Shown piece after piece: positions 26,001 to 35,459 of a stretch of DNA of 64,000 bases. Source of the stretch: Nyssa sinensis (taxonomy: Eukaryota > Streptophyta > Magnoliopsida > Cornales > Nyssaceae). Position numbers and translations under genes: made by a program. Positions within the stretch are counted from its first letter, which is position 1. Each line of letters opens with the position of its first letter. Location of the stretch: positions 4,064,501 to 4,128,500 of the forward strand of contig CM018032.1 of NCBI GenBank assembly GCA_008638375.1, given 5' to 3'. Under the pieces are notes generated by a model. The model saw only the letters and a program-made list of their open reading frames with translations. It was not told where the DNA came from and made no database searches.

Positions 26001-29000
26001 ATCACTAATAGTAACTTCACTTGATATGTAAAGGGCTATGGCATGTAGGACACTCCCCCTTATTAGAAGTTCATGTGTTGGATACTTTTGGCCAGATTAC
26101 TTGTGTCCACTCATGTCAGACAGTTTAAACAATTAATGAAATAGTTCACTTTGTTTCACAAAAATGTGCAGAAGCAGATGAATCAAGCCCTTTGTTGTTA
26201 CACCTATTTTAAAATTATCTTTTTTCTTATTCATTATGGTTCTTCCACACACAAACACACAGACTGTAAGAAGATAATTGCATATATTTTATGTGAAAAA
26301 ACTCACAGGAGACACAAGTAGCTTCCTTCCCATGTCTTTGAGGAGCTATTGTCTCCATCAACTTGTTTCCTTGTAGAATAATAAATCTCGTGCTTGTCTC
26401 TTTTAAATGATGGGTAATGGGAAAATGAGGGGAGAAACTTAGAAAGCCTTATTCCCATGTACTTCAGGTCATCTATATGAATCCTTATTGTTCTCCTTCA
26501 TTAGTCTTTGAGGAGCTTTTGTCTCCAGCAACTTGTTTCCTTGTAGAATAATAAATCTCGTGTTTGCGTCTTTTAAGTGATGGGTCAAGGGAAAATGAGG
26601 GGAGAAACTTAGAAAGCCTTATTCCCAGGTACTTGAGGTCAGCTATATGAATCCTTATTGTTCTCCTTCATTGTTTCTTTTAAAACTAATGCATTTTTTT
26701 CTTTCTTGTTTTGATATACTCGTGGATAATTTTGATTAGATTCAAAGGAAGTTACATTTCTTTCTTCTCCACTATGGAAATTATTGAAGTAGTTCATATT
26801 GTTCGTTGCCATTTGAGCTCATTTGATGAATAAATTAACCTTGTGGCAAGCAACTTGCCAAGCATTACAGTTCACAATGTCATTGGTAGCACCATCTGGA
26901 AGCTAAACACGGATACAGATACGGGACATAGATACAACATGGATACAACCTTTTTAAAAAAAGTAGGACAGAGATACGTCAAAGATACGTTGAATATATA
27001 TTTCTTTATGTTTATTTATATGACCATATAATAAAAACTTAATATTATTTAAATCAAAACTGACATAAAAATACACAAATCATGGCAATATTAAAATAAC
27101 AAAGCCATTAAATAAAAATTTATGCATTTTGAAGTTTCAAAACAAATTTGTTAAATATTATATGTGTGTGTAAAAATTTGGAGAGGACGAGGAGAAAAAG
27201 GGGGGAAAAAATTCAAAAGAAAATCCAAAAAAAAATAAAAAAAATAAAAAGCCAAAATCGTGTCCAAAATGTGTCTAGGACATGTTCGAAGTTCAAAAAA
27301 ATTAGGCACTCTTTTTTCACATGTTTGAGAATGTCTGACACGTGTGCAAAATAGAGTATTCGTGCTCCATAGTCTAGAAGAGAGATGTTCTTCCCATCCT
27401 CTAGCTCCGAGTTAAAGCATCACTGCTTGAGTCGATAAGAAATTATATATCGTCTAGAGAAGCCTCCTCTCCATCCTTTGGCTCTGAATTAAAGCTTCAT
27501 TGCATGAACTAAATTTGTTTGACTAATTACTTGACTTTTTTTTTTGGTGTGGGTGCGGGTTTGGGAGGGGTTTTTTTTTTTTTTGACAAATGTATTCATT
27601 GAAAGTGATCAGAGGGGCGAACCATTTTACAAAAAAGAGATTCACAAAAATTAGAGTCTCATATTGTCCAAAATCTACAAAATTATATACATGAGGGGGT
27701 ATGCGCTTCTATATTCCAAAATACAAGACTTTCAAAAAACTACCTTTGAATCTATATGTGTCCATTACTTTCCTTCAAAAATATGTTGATTCATTTCTCT
27801 CCAAAAAACACCAAAACAAGCAAATGGGAGTGATCAAAATTGAAGAATTCATCACCCAACAACGCCCAAACAAGGAAAACAAAAGAGCCCAAATCTCCCT
27901 CACAAAAGAACCAAGTTGAAAACAAAATGGCCAATGGATTCCACCTCATTCAAGCAAATACAACACCTTCCCGTGAGATGGAAACCTCTTTTGGAGGTTA
28001 TCCGTGGTGAGTATGCACCCCACGCAAGGAACCAAGTAAAAAACTCAGCCTTTAATGGGGCTTTAGTCCTCCAAATTGCTTTCCACTGGAAATTCCTCAC
28101 TTTTCTTAGCCAAGCCCTTATAGTAGGATTTGACGGTAAATCTTTTGTGACTTCCTTCCTCCAAATTAACGTATCCGACCCATCCCCCTTAGGTATGAAA
28201 TTGTGGATAATATCTCCAAAAGTCACTATCTCCTCCATTTCCCAATCTTAGAAGTCCCGCTAAAAACAAGGTTCCCAAACTAGACCATCCCTTCAAAGGC
28301 TGAAGATAATCCACCTCCCTTGCCTACGGATTCAAAGCTAATTAATTTCACTTCCCCTCTGGAATGATTTCACTTTTTGCCAAGTTTATTCACAAACCTA
28401 AGACTGTCTCAAAGCACAACAAAACACATCATAAGTAATCAGAACTGTCTCTCTTCCACTCCATGAAAAATCAATGTGTCATCTGCAAATGGGAAATGGG
28501 ATTGTCCTCCCCCCTTCCAACCATATCAAACGATTCAAACCACTCTATATGGCATTCCACGACTACTTTAGCCATCATCCTACTCAAAGCCTCACCACTA
28601 TAACAAATAAGAGGGGTGACAGCAGATCTAAGGCCTCTAGAACTGTGAAAGGACCCGTGGCCTCACCATTCACCAACATTGAAAATGAGACTGTCCTAAT
28701 GCAGCCTTGCCACTTCGCCCCAAAATTCATCTTTCTCAACTTGAACAACAAGAAGTCCCAATTTACGTGGTCATACACTTTCTCTACATCTAGCTTACAC
28801 ACCAGGCCCCCTAACCCTTGCCGCCTCCTCAAATCTATGCATTCATTAGCAATTAAGACTCCATCCATGATCTGCTTACCCCACCAAAGCAATCTGGCCA
28901 TCCGAAATGAGAAAGCTTGAGACTTTCCTCAACCTGCAAGCCATTACTTCAGCCAACAGTTTGTAATGGTTCCCACCAAACTAATCGGCCAATAATCTCG

Positions 29001-32000
29001 AATGTTTTCAGCTCTTTCCTTTTTCAGAATTAATGCAATATATGATGCATTTAAGCTCTTTTCAAAAGCTCAATGCTCATAGAAATATTGAAAAAAAACC
29101 ATCACATCTCCTTTCACAACCTGCCAACAATTTTGGAAGAAAGCCATAGTAAGACCATAGGGACCCTGTGCTTTATCCCCATTGCAAGCCTTAAACGCTT
29201 CGATAATCTCCTCTTCCTCAAATGGCTTCTCCAAACCCCTACTCTGATCGCCTGTTAACATACCAAAATCAAAGTGCTCCAAAATGGGTCTTCTATCAAA
29301 AGGCTCCGAATACAAATACCGATAGAACAATGAGATACCCCTTTTTTTACTTCCTCCTCTTCACTCAAGGTGTGTCCATCAATTACCATTATATGAATAT
29401 TATGAAATCTTCTGTGTGCATTTGCCACCCTGTGAAAGAAATTGGTATTCCTGTTACTGTCCTTCAACCACAAAGCTTTAGACTTTTGCCTCCAATCGAT
29501 TTCTTCGGCCCTCAAAACTCTCCCCAGCGAGCCTTTAACTCATATCTTATTGCTGTTTCCTCCTCCTCAAGCCCTCCTGCTCCTTGTCATCCATGTCCAG
29601 AATTTCTTGCAAAAGCTTAACTTTTTCACCTTGGCATTGCCATAAATTTCTTTATTCCAACACTTAAATCTTGCTTGAGATGCTTCAACTTTACGGCTTG
29701 TACATGTGCAGGAACTCCTGTAACTTCGTATTTCTTCCAATGTTCCTCCACCATATCCACAAAACCTGGCTCTTATAGCTACATGTTTTTAAACTGGAAT
29801 GGTCACTTCCCCTTTGCAACCCTCCAGAGTCTAACAAAACCTGTGAATGTTCCAATGCAGGTTTCGGTATGCATGCTTGAACAAAATCTGGAAATTTAGT
29901 CTCCCAATCTGTAGACACTAAGAATCTGTCGAGCCTAGACATGGCTGGATCTGTTCTCTCATTCACCAGTGTATCTTCCTTCCCAGTTCCAAGGGCCTCC
30001 ACAAGTTCCCATCTGTTAATGAAAGCTGCAAACTCCACTGTTCCGTTTGTCATTCTGCTGCAGTTCTTCTTTTTGGATGGTTACCTCACCACGTTAAAAT
30101 CACCTCCAAGACCACAGTAACTGCCAACTGCTGTTTACCGCATCTAAATCCTCCCATAGTCTTCCCCTTTCAGTGTCTGAATTTGGGCCATACACGCCTG
30201 TGAACACCCACACAAATCCATCATAGATCATCTTGAATCTACATGAAACTGTGAACTGCCCTTCTCTGATGTTCTCTCCTTGGTGTTCTCTTCCCCTTCC
30301 GTGTGATGGAGAACTAGAACCAGACACATTGTATTTATTCTACCAATTCGTAATGAGGTCAATAAACCCTGGTTCTTTTGACCACATGTTTTCAAAGTGG
30401 AATGCTTCCCTGCCACTGTAAATCCCTAGATTATACAGAAAAATCGGCTTGTGATAAAAAACTGGTATAAGAAAAATGTCACATTAGAGAGATGCTCCTC
30501 CAAATAAAACATAGTTCCCTGCCACTGTAAATCCCTCGACTATTCAACAAAATAGGCATGTGATAAAATCCTGGTATAAGAAAAAAAGACTAGGTCACAT
30601 TAGAGAGATGCTCCTCCCAATTTACTAAAATTAAGAATCTGTCAATCCATGACATCGATGAGAACCCCTATTACTTGCCAACGTGAACCTCAGATCCTCC
30701 AAGTGAAGATTAACCAGATCATTGGCCAAGATGAAATCAGAAAAATCCATATAGCTGCCGAAATTTCTTCACACCCCCAGCTATCCCTTGGGTAATGTAT
30801 CACATTAAAGTTACCTCTAATGCATCAAGGACTATTTCACCAATTTTTAACGTCCAATAAATCATTCCAAAGCTCCAACATCCTTGGAATCTAGAATAGG
30901 ACCATACACTTCTGCCAAGAGCCCAACCAAAGCCATCCTCCATATTTAAGAATGAGCATGATATTGAATGATAACCCAACGTCTCACCCACCTTACTAAC
31001 AACCTTTTTATCCCACATCAAAAGAATTCCCCCCAGCTGGTCCAACCACACCTAAAAAAATCCCAATCAGGAAACCTAACACGCCAAACACTACAGATAA
31101 TCTATTAATCTCGTTAGAAATCTGTTCCATCGTAGTCTCTTGAGGAGAAAAGACTTCCACTTTCATAACCTTAACATTGATTTGTTCACCTTTGTTTTGT
31201 TGGAGTAATTCATATCCACGATAATTGAAGTTATGGCCTAGCGTCACAAACAGATGCATACCATCATCCTCAAATTCTTCAAAGGATACATCAAGGAAAG
31301 AATAGAAATCCTTAATTTTTTGCAAAACCCGTTTTGTAGTTGTAATAAAAGATATGATAGCATGTTGATTTAACTGAGGTTATGGCCTTGGAGGGTACAA
31401 TGACATAAAATGATTCATGTACCCGACCTCAAATAGTTTGTACAAGGCTTTATTGAGTTGAGTTGAGATTTTTATTTGTGAAGGTCAATACTTCTAGCTA
31501 TATTGAAAAAAATGTTCTAAAACAAAATTGTACATTATCACAGTGCCATAAGACCATTCTCCACAATACTACAAGCTCTGACTACATCCTTTACATTTTT
31601 CCTCCTTTCAGTGCACCAGTTGACCTATATAAACATTCTTTACATTATCTGTTGCCTCTCAGTGTCCTGATATTTTATTTCTTCATTATTTGAGTGTCCC
31701 GTTTGAGTCATTGCTTGGAGTTGTCTCATGTAAGTTTGTTTATAAGAAATTTTTCCTAAGAGGACCAAACTTAGAAAATGGCACTACCTGAATAGCCATG
31801 GAATCCTCACGCAACATCTTGCATCCACATGCTCTAGAGTCTAGAGTGCTCTAAACAAACACTATAACAAGAGCGGGGTGCAAATGGGTTTGGTTAATTT
31901 TGCAGTCAGGTTGGATCAAGCAACATCGTAAAAATTGCAACAGTGCAACTATGATGATAAGATGCCCTATAATTCTAATATTGCCAGATCCATCTTTGAA

Positions 32001-34127
32001 TAGGCACAGTAAGATTGAAACAAAAGAATATTGTTAACCACCTTGACGAAGGAACAAGAACAACCATCAGTGTCATGCAGCCCCTAAGAAGTTCTTACAT
32101 TCCTTTAGTGTCAATCAATTATGCCTGTATTCCCACTGGGTGGCTATTACCAACAATGCTACTATTCACTATGGAGGTTCCACGTTTTATTTTTGGTAAA
32201 TGAGGTTGCAAGTATTGGGCCGTGCTGATATGTAGTGATTGATCCACGTGGGTATGGTACGTGAACAAATGTTCTGATCCTATGAGATGGCAGATACTTG
32301 TGATCTAAGAAGCACGGATACGGACACGGCACGACACGACACGACACAGGCATGCAAACACGTTATTTCTAAAAAAAGTAGGACATAGACATGTCGGGGA
32401 CACGTTGAATATATATAAATTTGTTATATGACCGTATAATAAAAATCTAACATTATTTCAATTAAAATTAACAAAAAAACACACAAATCACAAAGATATT
32501 AAAATAACAAAACCATTAAATAAAAATTAAAGAACTTCTTCATTTAATCATCAACATTCATTATTCAAGTTCCAAAATAAATTCACTAACTATTACATAA
32601 AATATGTATAAATGTATATATGTGTGTGTGTGTGTGTATAACCCAAAAAAAAAAAAAGAACTATGGAGAAGTGGAGAAAAAGAAGAAAAAAATTCCAAAA
32701 AAGGAAAGGAAAAAAAATAGAAAACGTTTTTGGAGCCTGTCCGAAATTCTGAAAAAAAGGACACACTTTTTTTCGTGTGTCCAGGAAGTGTTTGAGAGTG
32801 TCGGTGTCTTGACACTTGTCCGTGTCCGACACGTGAGCCAAAATAGAGTGTTTGTGCTTCATGGCTTGCGATGTAAGAATTCTGGCAGTTTGTCAATCCA
32901 TATTTTTTGTATTTTGATTGTAGAGTAGTGGTATTCCAACCAGTTCTCCTAGCCAGCATATTTTTTTTATTATAATGACATGTTTGCAACCCCTAAATGC
33001 CACTTGTGTCATTCAAGATTCAATGCTCTTTTACCTATCTAACCCTGAATTCTCTTCATTGTGCAACTTAACACTAACTTGTCCAAGTTCACTGCCTAGT
33101 TGCCATCACCGTTAGGTCATCACAACACTCCTTAAAAAGATTCAAGTTCATTATTACTTATCCAAAAAAGGAAAAAGAAAAGTATTCTTCCATTAGCATT
33201 TGAAAGATGATGGCATTTGTTTCCCTCAATACACGTTAAAATGACAATGTTTAGAGTTCAAAAATACATTTGTGTTACTGTCATTCAATGATTATAGCGA
33301 TATTTCAGATAACTCTTACTGTATTCAAAGGCTTTGTTAAACTAGATTTGCTTTAAAATGTTCCGGAGGACTCATGAATCTAGAACCAAATAGATAAAGC
33401 ATACTTGTATCAAATGAATTTTTTTTTATAATATTAAAAACTCTAGTGATTTAGTGTTTTTAGGATAATGAGATTATGGTTTTATATAGCACACGTTAGT
33501 CATTATGTGGTACATTGAATGTCTTTTATCTCCTGATTCCACACTGTATTCATAGATTCCTGTCATGGATGTCCTACATTTTGATTTTTGTATTATAATA
33601 CCCCTGTTTTTTGGGCATTTGTGTGCGCTAGAGAGAGAGAGAGAGAGGTGGACAGAGGTGTAGTGGGTCCTCTTCTGTTAACAATGTGTCAGTTAAAAGT
33701 CTGTATAATTATGGTTGGCTTGGCAACCGGGATGCAAAATGTGGCAGGTGGCAAAAATAATATGATTTCAATTATTAAAATGCATTCTGAACTTGGTGAC
33801 GATATTTAAGCTTGCCCATTTGATTTTTGAGTCTCAATTTTAAAGTGAAGATGGAGTCATCAAATAGCACTAATTATCAAAAACCCAATTATCAGATGCT
33901 GATTTTCATTGTATCGCTTGAGTGAAACTACTTGATTTTAGTTACCAAGCAAGTAACATTAGAACTTGTGGTTGACAAGTGTAAGACTTAAATGTGCAGA
34001 GTATTCGTCTCTTTCTCCTCAAATATCGTGGCTTATCCATGCCAATGGTGAAATATGGAAGCAGAAAGACAACGATGAGTTGCATCCTGAATTTATTGGG
34101 ATTATTCAACAAGATCATTTCAAGTAA
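1921..34127 (+). CDS. NIPA: NIPA-family magnesium transporter, nine exons
   Basis: Polytopic membrane protein of the Mg_trans_NIPA family, thought to move Mg2+ across plasma or endosomal membranes. Exons I read: 1921-2041, 5565-5621, 5727-5817, 5924-6084, 6174-6301, 6905-7042, 25329-25421, 25493-25610, 34000-34127. All junctions are GT..AG, the frame stays open, and the sum is 1035 bases (344 residues plus stop), the usual family length. Signature stretches are in order: [116 protein letters not shown], and a C-terminal [18 protein letters not shown]. About nine membrane segments are expected. Introns 6 (18,286 bases) and 8 (8,389 bases) are swollen by transposons; the others are 89-3,523 bases. 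No coding lesion was seen, so it looks functional. Subfamily was not determined. Confidence 0.93.
3462..5240. mobile_element. MITE-like inverted-repeat element in NIPA intron 1
   Basis: The left edge contains a GGTCACGTTTGG-like start followed by GGAATGGAATGG; the right edge, read in reverse, gives GGCTACTTTTGGTACG followed by the same GGAATGGAATG theme. Copies of the GGAATGGAATAGGAATGG / CCATTCCTATTCC pair occur near 4850-4895 and 5118-5165 in opposite orientation. This is the common plant 'GTTTGG..GGAATGG' terminal-repeat style. It has no coding capacity. Exact ends and target duplication are not resolved. Confidence 0.55.
3648..3900. repeat. AT-rich TATA microsatellite tract
   Basis: Runs of TATATA with ACATA/AAATA interruptions. 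A second such tract covers about 4335-5090. Both lie inside the intron 1 element and explain several chance open frames rich in Tyr and Ile. Confidence 0.8.
7741..7830 (-). mobile_element. L1-type retroposon 3' end (poly-T on + strand)
   Basis: A run of eight T followed by GATAAGTAAGATATTTCATT. The same terminus in the other orientation (CTTACTTATCTAAAAAA) ends the L1 copy at 50.46 kb, so this is probably a heavily 5'-truncated L1 or a SINE using the same tail. Confidence 0.5.
7830..8661 (+). mobile_element. Ty1-copia relic, 5' part: LTR end, PBS and gag
   Basis: An initiator-tRNA-Met primer-binding site lies at 8016-8027, preceded by a probable LTR end (..ACCTCA). A gag zinc knuckle is readable at 8489-8530 ([14 protein letters not shown]), a CCHC motif whose last Cys has become Asp. 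Gag reading then continues through an acidic E/G stretch to ..TLEESVRP at about 8655, where a repeat element interrupts it. The LTR is probably truncated on its left. Several stops make it non-functional. Confidence 0.7.
8016..8027 (+). other. Retrotransposon primer-binding site
   Basis: TGGTATCAGAGC, the standard plant copia site complementary to the 3' end of initiator methionine tRNA. It fixes the orientation of the element as + and marks the end of its 5' LTR a few bases upstream. Confidence 0.85.
9814..11747. mobile_element. Pack-MULE-like element, long TIRs, 9-bp TSD
   Basis: Terminal inverted repeats of roughly 85-90 bases start with (GGGC/GAGA)AATTACACTTACCTCCCCT and continue through CCTCCCCTATA and TTTCTGAAATAAC. 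The identical 9-mer TAAAAAATA flanks both ends (9805-9813 and 11748-11756), the target size typical of Mutator-like elements. No transposase is visible. The interior carries an open protein-like segment, so it resembles a non-autonomous, gene-fragment-carrying element. Confidence 0.82.
10791..11126 (+). pseudogene. Captured coding fragment inside the MULE
   Basis: An open frame of about 110 codons ending at TGA 11124-11126, unrecorded as an ATG-initiated ORF because it lacks an in-frame start. It reads ..[18 protein letters not shown], eight alanines encoded by a GCAGCT repeat, [18 protein letters not shown], then a Ser/Asn-rich stretch and [11 protein letters not shown]. The mixed composition is protein-like and unlike the TIR sequence, so I infer a captured host exon. 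I do not recognise the parent gene. Confidence 0.5.
12281..14078 (+). pseudogene. Ty1-copia relic, 3' part: gag end, protease, RT end, RNase H
   Basis: Gag resumes with [17 protein letters not shown] and an acidic tail. The aspartic protease site DSGCSRHMT is at about 13042-13068, within 12753-13163. Integrase and most of reverse transcriptase are missing: near 13340 the reading jumps to the end of RT, with the YVDD box as HVDDI (13374-13781). RNase H follows (13803-14078), including [20 protein letters not shown] and AEASYIA, and stops abruptly at LLWI. No 3' LTR follows. It is dead through internal deletion and many stops. Confidence 0.8.
14087..15170. repeat. Dispersed repeat unit, copy 1 (direct)
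   Basis: About 1.05 kb closely resembling 17189-18260 in the same orientation. The last ~320 bases (about 14840-15160) read like an L1 ORF2 C-terminal segment: a KDD..R motif, then [22 protein letters not shown], with stops. The first part is non-coding. It begins within a few bases of the broken copia RNase H end. Confidence 0.65.
15390..17620. repeat. Large imperfect inverted repeat, ~0.9 kb arms
   Basis: Left arm about 15390-16285, right arm about 16715-17620, loop about 430 bases. Paired landmarks: CCTAATCAAATAGC.. (reverse of ~15510) with CCTTATTAGATAAC (~17480), and the peptide-like stretch [15 protein letters not shown] (reverse, 15879-16154) with its decayed + copy at about 16860-17110. 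The outer ~400 bases of each arm belong to the same repeat family as 14087-15170. The arm coding-like stretch is Lys/Glu-rich and unrecognised. Confidence 0.72.
16325..16720 (+). repeat. Direct duplication inside the inverted-repeat loop
   Basis: Two ~175-base copies, about 16325-16500 and 16549-16720, share ATGGAATTGCA(A/G)AGATCGAATT and GATGAAGAGGTTGAGGCTT. It lies between the inverted arms. Confidence 0.6.
17189..18260. repeat. Dispersed repeat unit, copy 2 (direct)
   Basis: Second direct copy of the 14087-15170 unit; its beginning overlaps the right arm of the inverted repeat. The L1-like C-terminal segment is clearer here (about 17940-18250): [20 protein letters not shown] text, [15 protein letters not shown] and ISILAQNCG. 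Confidence 0.65.
18228..19250 (-). pseudogene. RTE-type LINE reverse transcriptase relic
   Basis: Read on the - strand with frame changes: [44 protein letters not shown], then the catalytic box as MPFADNIIL (about 18641-18661; canonical FADD is FADN here, and the preceding Cys codon is a TGA stop), followed by HYLGS-like text, [19 protein letters not shown] and [11 protein letters not shown] (18228-18536). The order and wording match RTE-clade LINEs of plants. Clearly dead. Confidence 0.75.
19267..19376 (+). mobile_element. tRNA-derived SINE with target duplication
   Basis: A-box-like AGCTTGGTTGGTA and B-box GGTTCAAGTCC in tRNA-like spacing, ending in a run of A. Flanked by TCTCTAGAAACCT (19254-19266) and TCTCTAGAGACCT (19377-19389), a 13-base target duplication with one mismatch. 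It is short and nearly intact, and inserted just past the upstream end of the RTE relic. Confidence 0.8.
20264..20640. repeat. Tandem duplication, 194-bp period
   Basis: Two copies start with GTTAATTACATCC at 20264 and 20458 and share GAGGTTCTTCTAGCC, GTCATCAAGA and AAATTAAGGCGGTGCTAA. No coding potential. Possibly part of a larger LTR-type repeat. Confidence 0.75.
20640..22450. repeat. Probable LTR-retrotransposon non-coding debris
   Basis: Contains a GC-rich island (about 20880-20990), imperfect ~56-100 bp repeats of TTCAACAATTCCATTATTCA at about 21277-21460, and a cluster of TTCGAACGAA palindromes at 22120-22250. The look is of an LTR or untranslated leader, but no polymerase domain or paired LTR is visible, so the class is a guess. 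Confidence 0.4.
22451..23008. other. Intron 6 stretch with nothing recognised
   Basis: AT-rich, with no long open frame and no terminal or target repeats that I can see. Confidence 0.4.
23009..23064. repeat. (GA)28 microsatellite
   Basis: Perfect GA dinucleotide run of 56 bases. Confidence 0.98.
23065..24637. other. Intron 6 stretch, unclassified repeat-like DNA
   Basis: No family recognised. Open frames at 23401-23589 and 23977-24288 have no motif I can assign and are probably chance. Confidence 0.35.
24638..25000 (+). repeat. LTR-like repeat with internal ~42-bp duplication
   Basis: Contains ATGGTATCAGAACTTTG, a primer-binding-site-like sequence, at about 24711, and two copies of TTATCTAATAACTTAAGC..TTTTAGAGTAGTAGGTTGTT (about 24891-24932 and 24952-24992), plus a related block at 24660-24700. 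This vocabulary is common at plant LTR/leader boundaries, but no coding region is attached. Confidence 0.5.
25080..25180 (-). mobile_element. L1-type retroposon 3' end
   Basis: Nine T followed by GATAAGCAGAACATGG, the same terminus style as at 7741. It ends about 150 bases before NIPA exon 7. Confidence 0.4.
26334..26673. repeat. Tandem duplication, 170-bp period
   Basis: Two consecutive copies (26334-26503 and 26504-26673) share GTCTTTGAGGAGCT and TTCCTTGTAGAATAATAAAT, with roughly 95% identity by eye. Each copy contains GGAAAATGAGGGGAGAAAC. No coding role. Confidence 0.9.
26903..27372. mobile_element. MITE-like repeat (GACACG family), copy 1
   Basis: Starts with AAACACGGATACAGATACGG and ends with CTGACACGTGTGCAAAATAG..CGTGCTCCATAG. 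The body matches the 32309-32863 copy: GACATAGATAC, AATATTAAAATAACAAAGCC, a G/A-rich stretch, and AAAATGTGTC. Ends resemble inverted GAAGCACGGAYACGG. No protein. Confidence 0.65.
27571..30330 (-). pseudogene. L1 LINE relic B, antisense in NIPA intron 8
   Basis: Read 5' to 3' on the - strand: endonuclease end (30327-29691: [11 protein letters not shown], then RWELVEALG and [14 protein letters not shown]), linker [20 protein letters not shown] (29515-29255), RT start [21 protein letters not shown] (29330-29070), RT core [32 protein letters not shown] (28901-28584), and the zf-RVT end [20 protein letters not shown] (28238-27900). The catalytic FADD region between the core and zf-RVT appears deleted. 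A T run at 27571-27583 marks the poly-A tail. Frameshifted and dead. Confidence 0.82.
30331..31325 (-). pseudogene. L1 LINE relic A, upstream endonuclease copy
   Basis: A second endonuclease-type segment on the same strand: [21 protein letters not shown] (about 31051-30990), then in shifted frames [19 protein letters not shown] (about 30740-30690) and [19 protein letters not shown] (about 30395-30335). Since relic B has its own endonuclease downstream, this is a separate or nested L1. The open frame at 31325-31008 upstream may be its earlier ORF2 or ORF1 linker; I do not recognise it. Confidence 0.65.
30411..30625. repeat. Imperfect tandem duplication inside L1 relic A
   Basis: Copies begin at 30411 and 30520 with TGCCACTGTAAATCCCT and end in CACATTAGAGAGATGCTCCTCC. 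The 109-base period duplicates the end of the endonuclease-to-linker region. Confidence 0.8.
32309..32863. mobile_element. MITE-like repeat (GACACG family), copy 2
   Basis: Terminal inverted repeats GAAGCACGGATACGGACACG and, in reverse at the right end, GAAGCACAAACACTC..CACGTGTCGGACACGG. Possible old target duplication CTTGTGATCTA / CTTGCGATGTA on the two sides. Body matches the copy at 26.9 kb in the same orientation and contains a (GT)8 run near 32622. No protein. Confidence 0.7.
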
Positions 34128-34540
34128 AGCAAAAGATACATGTGCTATCCATGTTGTATGTCTGTCGGCCTTGTGCAGGCACAGCAAACTGGTGTTGAAG
34201 ACCTACAATAACTTATGAAGTGATCCAATGGTGATATTGACAATGGCTATTTTGGTCTCTATCCACTTTGGTTCATCAACTTCACAGCTTGAGGTTTGAT
34301 AGATGATTGTGCGAGCCTGGAATTTTTATGGTAATTTTTTTATTTTATTTTAATCCAGTTGTTTTTGTGCTGTTCTTACTTTTTGGGTTTAGTAGACACC
34401 AGCTAACTGTATAATTATGACTAATTTATTCTTTGTTTTTTTATTACTTCTTACCATAGGTTCATCTGTATTATTTGTACAAATCAGGAACTGGTATGGG
34501 ACTGTGACAATGTTTCAAGTTTGGTTCTTCAATGAAAAGA
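34128..34540 (+). other. NIPA 3' untranslated region (approximate)
   Basis: Follows the TAA at 34125-34127. The likely extent is a few hundred bases, with AATGAAA near 34530 as a possible poly-A signal. The end cannot be fixed from sequence alone. Confidence 0.4.
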
Positions 34541-35345
34541 GTTCGTTTGAATTTTTTTAATCAAGAAAAATTCTGTTTCTTGTTTTTAGTAGCGATTCAA
34601 TGCTTCCATCATTGATCCATTTCTATGATGCAAATAATGTTTTGAATTACTAGTAGACTTCACAAACATACTTGATTGTATGATTAACCTTAATAAAGGC
34701 TCGTTTGGTGCAGTGGTCCAGACCGAAAAAAGAAGAAAAAATGTGTTTGGGGCAACCAAAAAAAAAACTTGGTTTGCTGGATAATTTGTCATCATTGATT
34801 GTGTTTATAATGATATTTTTTTTTACTCAGAGAAAAAAAAAAACATTACTGTTGGTATCAGTTAAGCTGTTAACAGAAGTAGTGACGAGAGTAATTTATA
34901 GAGGGAATTATGATTTAATCATTTTATTTGGTCTATATATATACTATACTATATATATGTCATATATATATATATATTTTTAGATATAGATATATGTACT
35001 GTATACATATATATTTTTATCTCCATAGCAAAATCTGGAGTATTAAACCCATTTTTTTTTACCTTTACTAGACTGGAGTAATTGATGTTTCTCAGGTATA
35101 TCTTTTCAACTTGTCGGTTGTCCATCCATAGTTTTGGTGGTTGATTTATTGGCCAATGCTTGACCCATATAAATTGTGCTAACTATAACTGTGTTGATTT
35201 TTTACTGGTGTCTTTACATTTTCGTTTTCTTTTTTCTCTCCTCACCCCTAATAGTTACAAGGTCTACATATTACACACTAAATGTGATTTTGGATGATTT
35301 TTGCTACTCCTAGTGCACAGGTTCCCAACCTCAACCAAACTAAAC

Positions 35346-35380
<35 letters not shown>

Positions 35381-35459
35381 ATGGTAGTAAACCTTACATT
35401 TTTCAAGTTGAACATGGATGATAGGCAACAAAAGTAAGAAGATGTCCGAAATAAGAAAT
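34541..35459. other. Intergenic, tail-to-tail between NIPA and GDSL genes
   Basis: Contains an AT microsatellite (about 34935-35020) and an (AG)15 run at 35349-35378. The left part must include the NIPA poly-A site, the right part that of the GDSL gene. No other gene seen. Confidence 0.6.

Larger units (their letters stand above)
25611..33999 (+). other. NIPA intron 8, 8.4 kb transposon-filled
   Basis: GTATGT donor after the PPSTG codons and TGTGCAG acceptor before the terminal exon. It contains a tandem duplication, two copies of one MITE, and a composite antisense L1. The rest (25611-26330, 31330-32300, 32870-33990) shows no recognisable feature beyond SSRs. Confidence 0.85.

Noticed and set aside
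28474..29899. + strand open frames over the L1 relic
   Set aside because: Antisense shadows of the - strand ORF2 fragments.
31463..31693. Open frame in NIPA intron 8
   Set aside because: No family motif, AT-driven, and inside an intron; likely chance.
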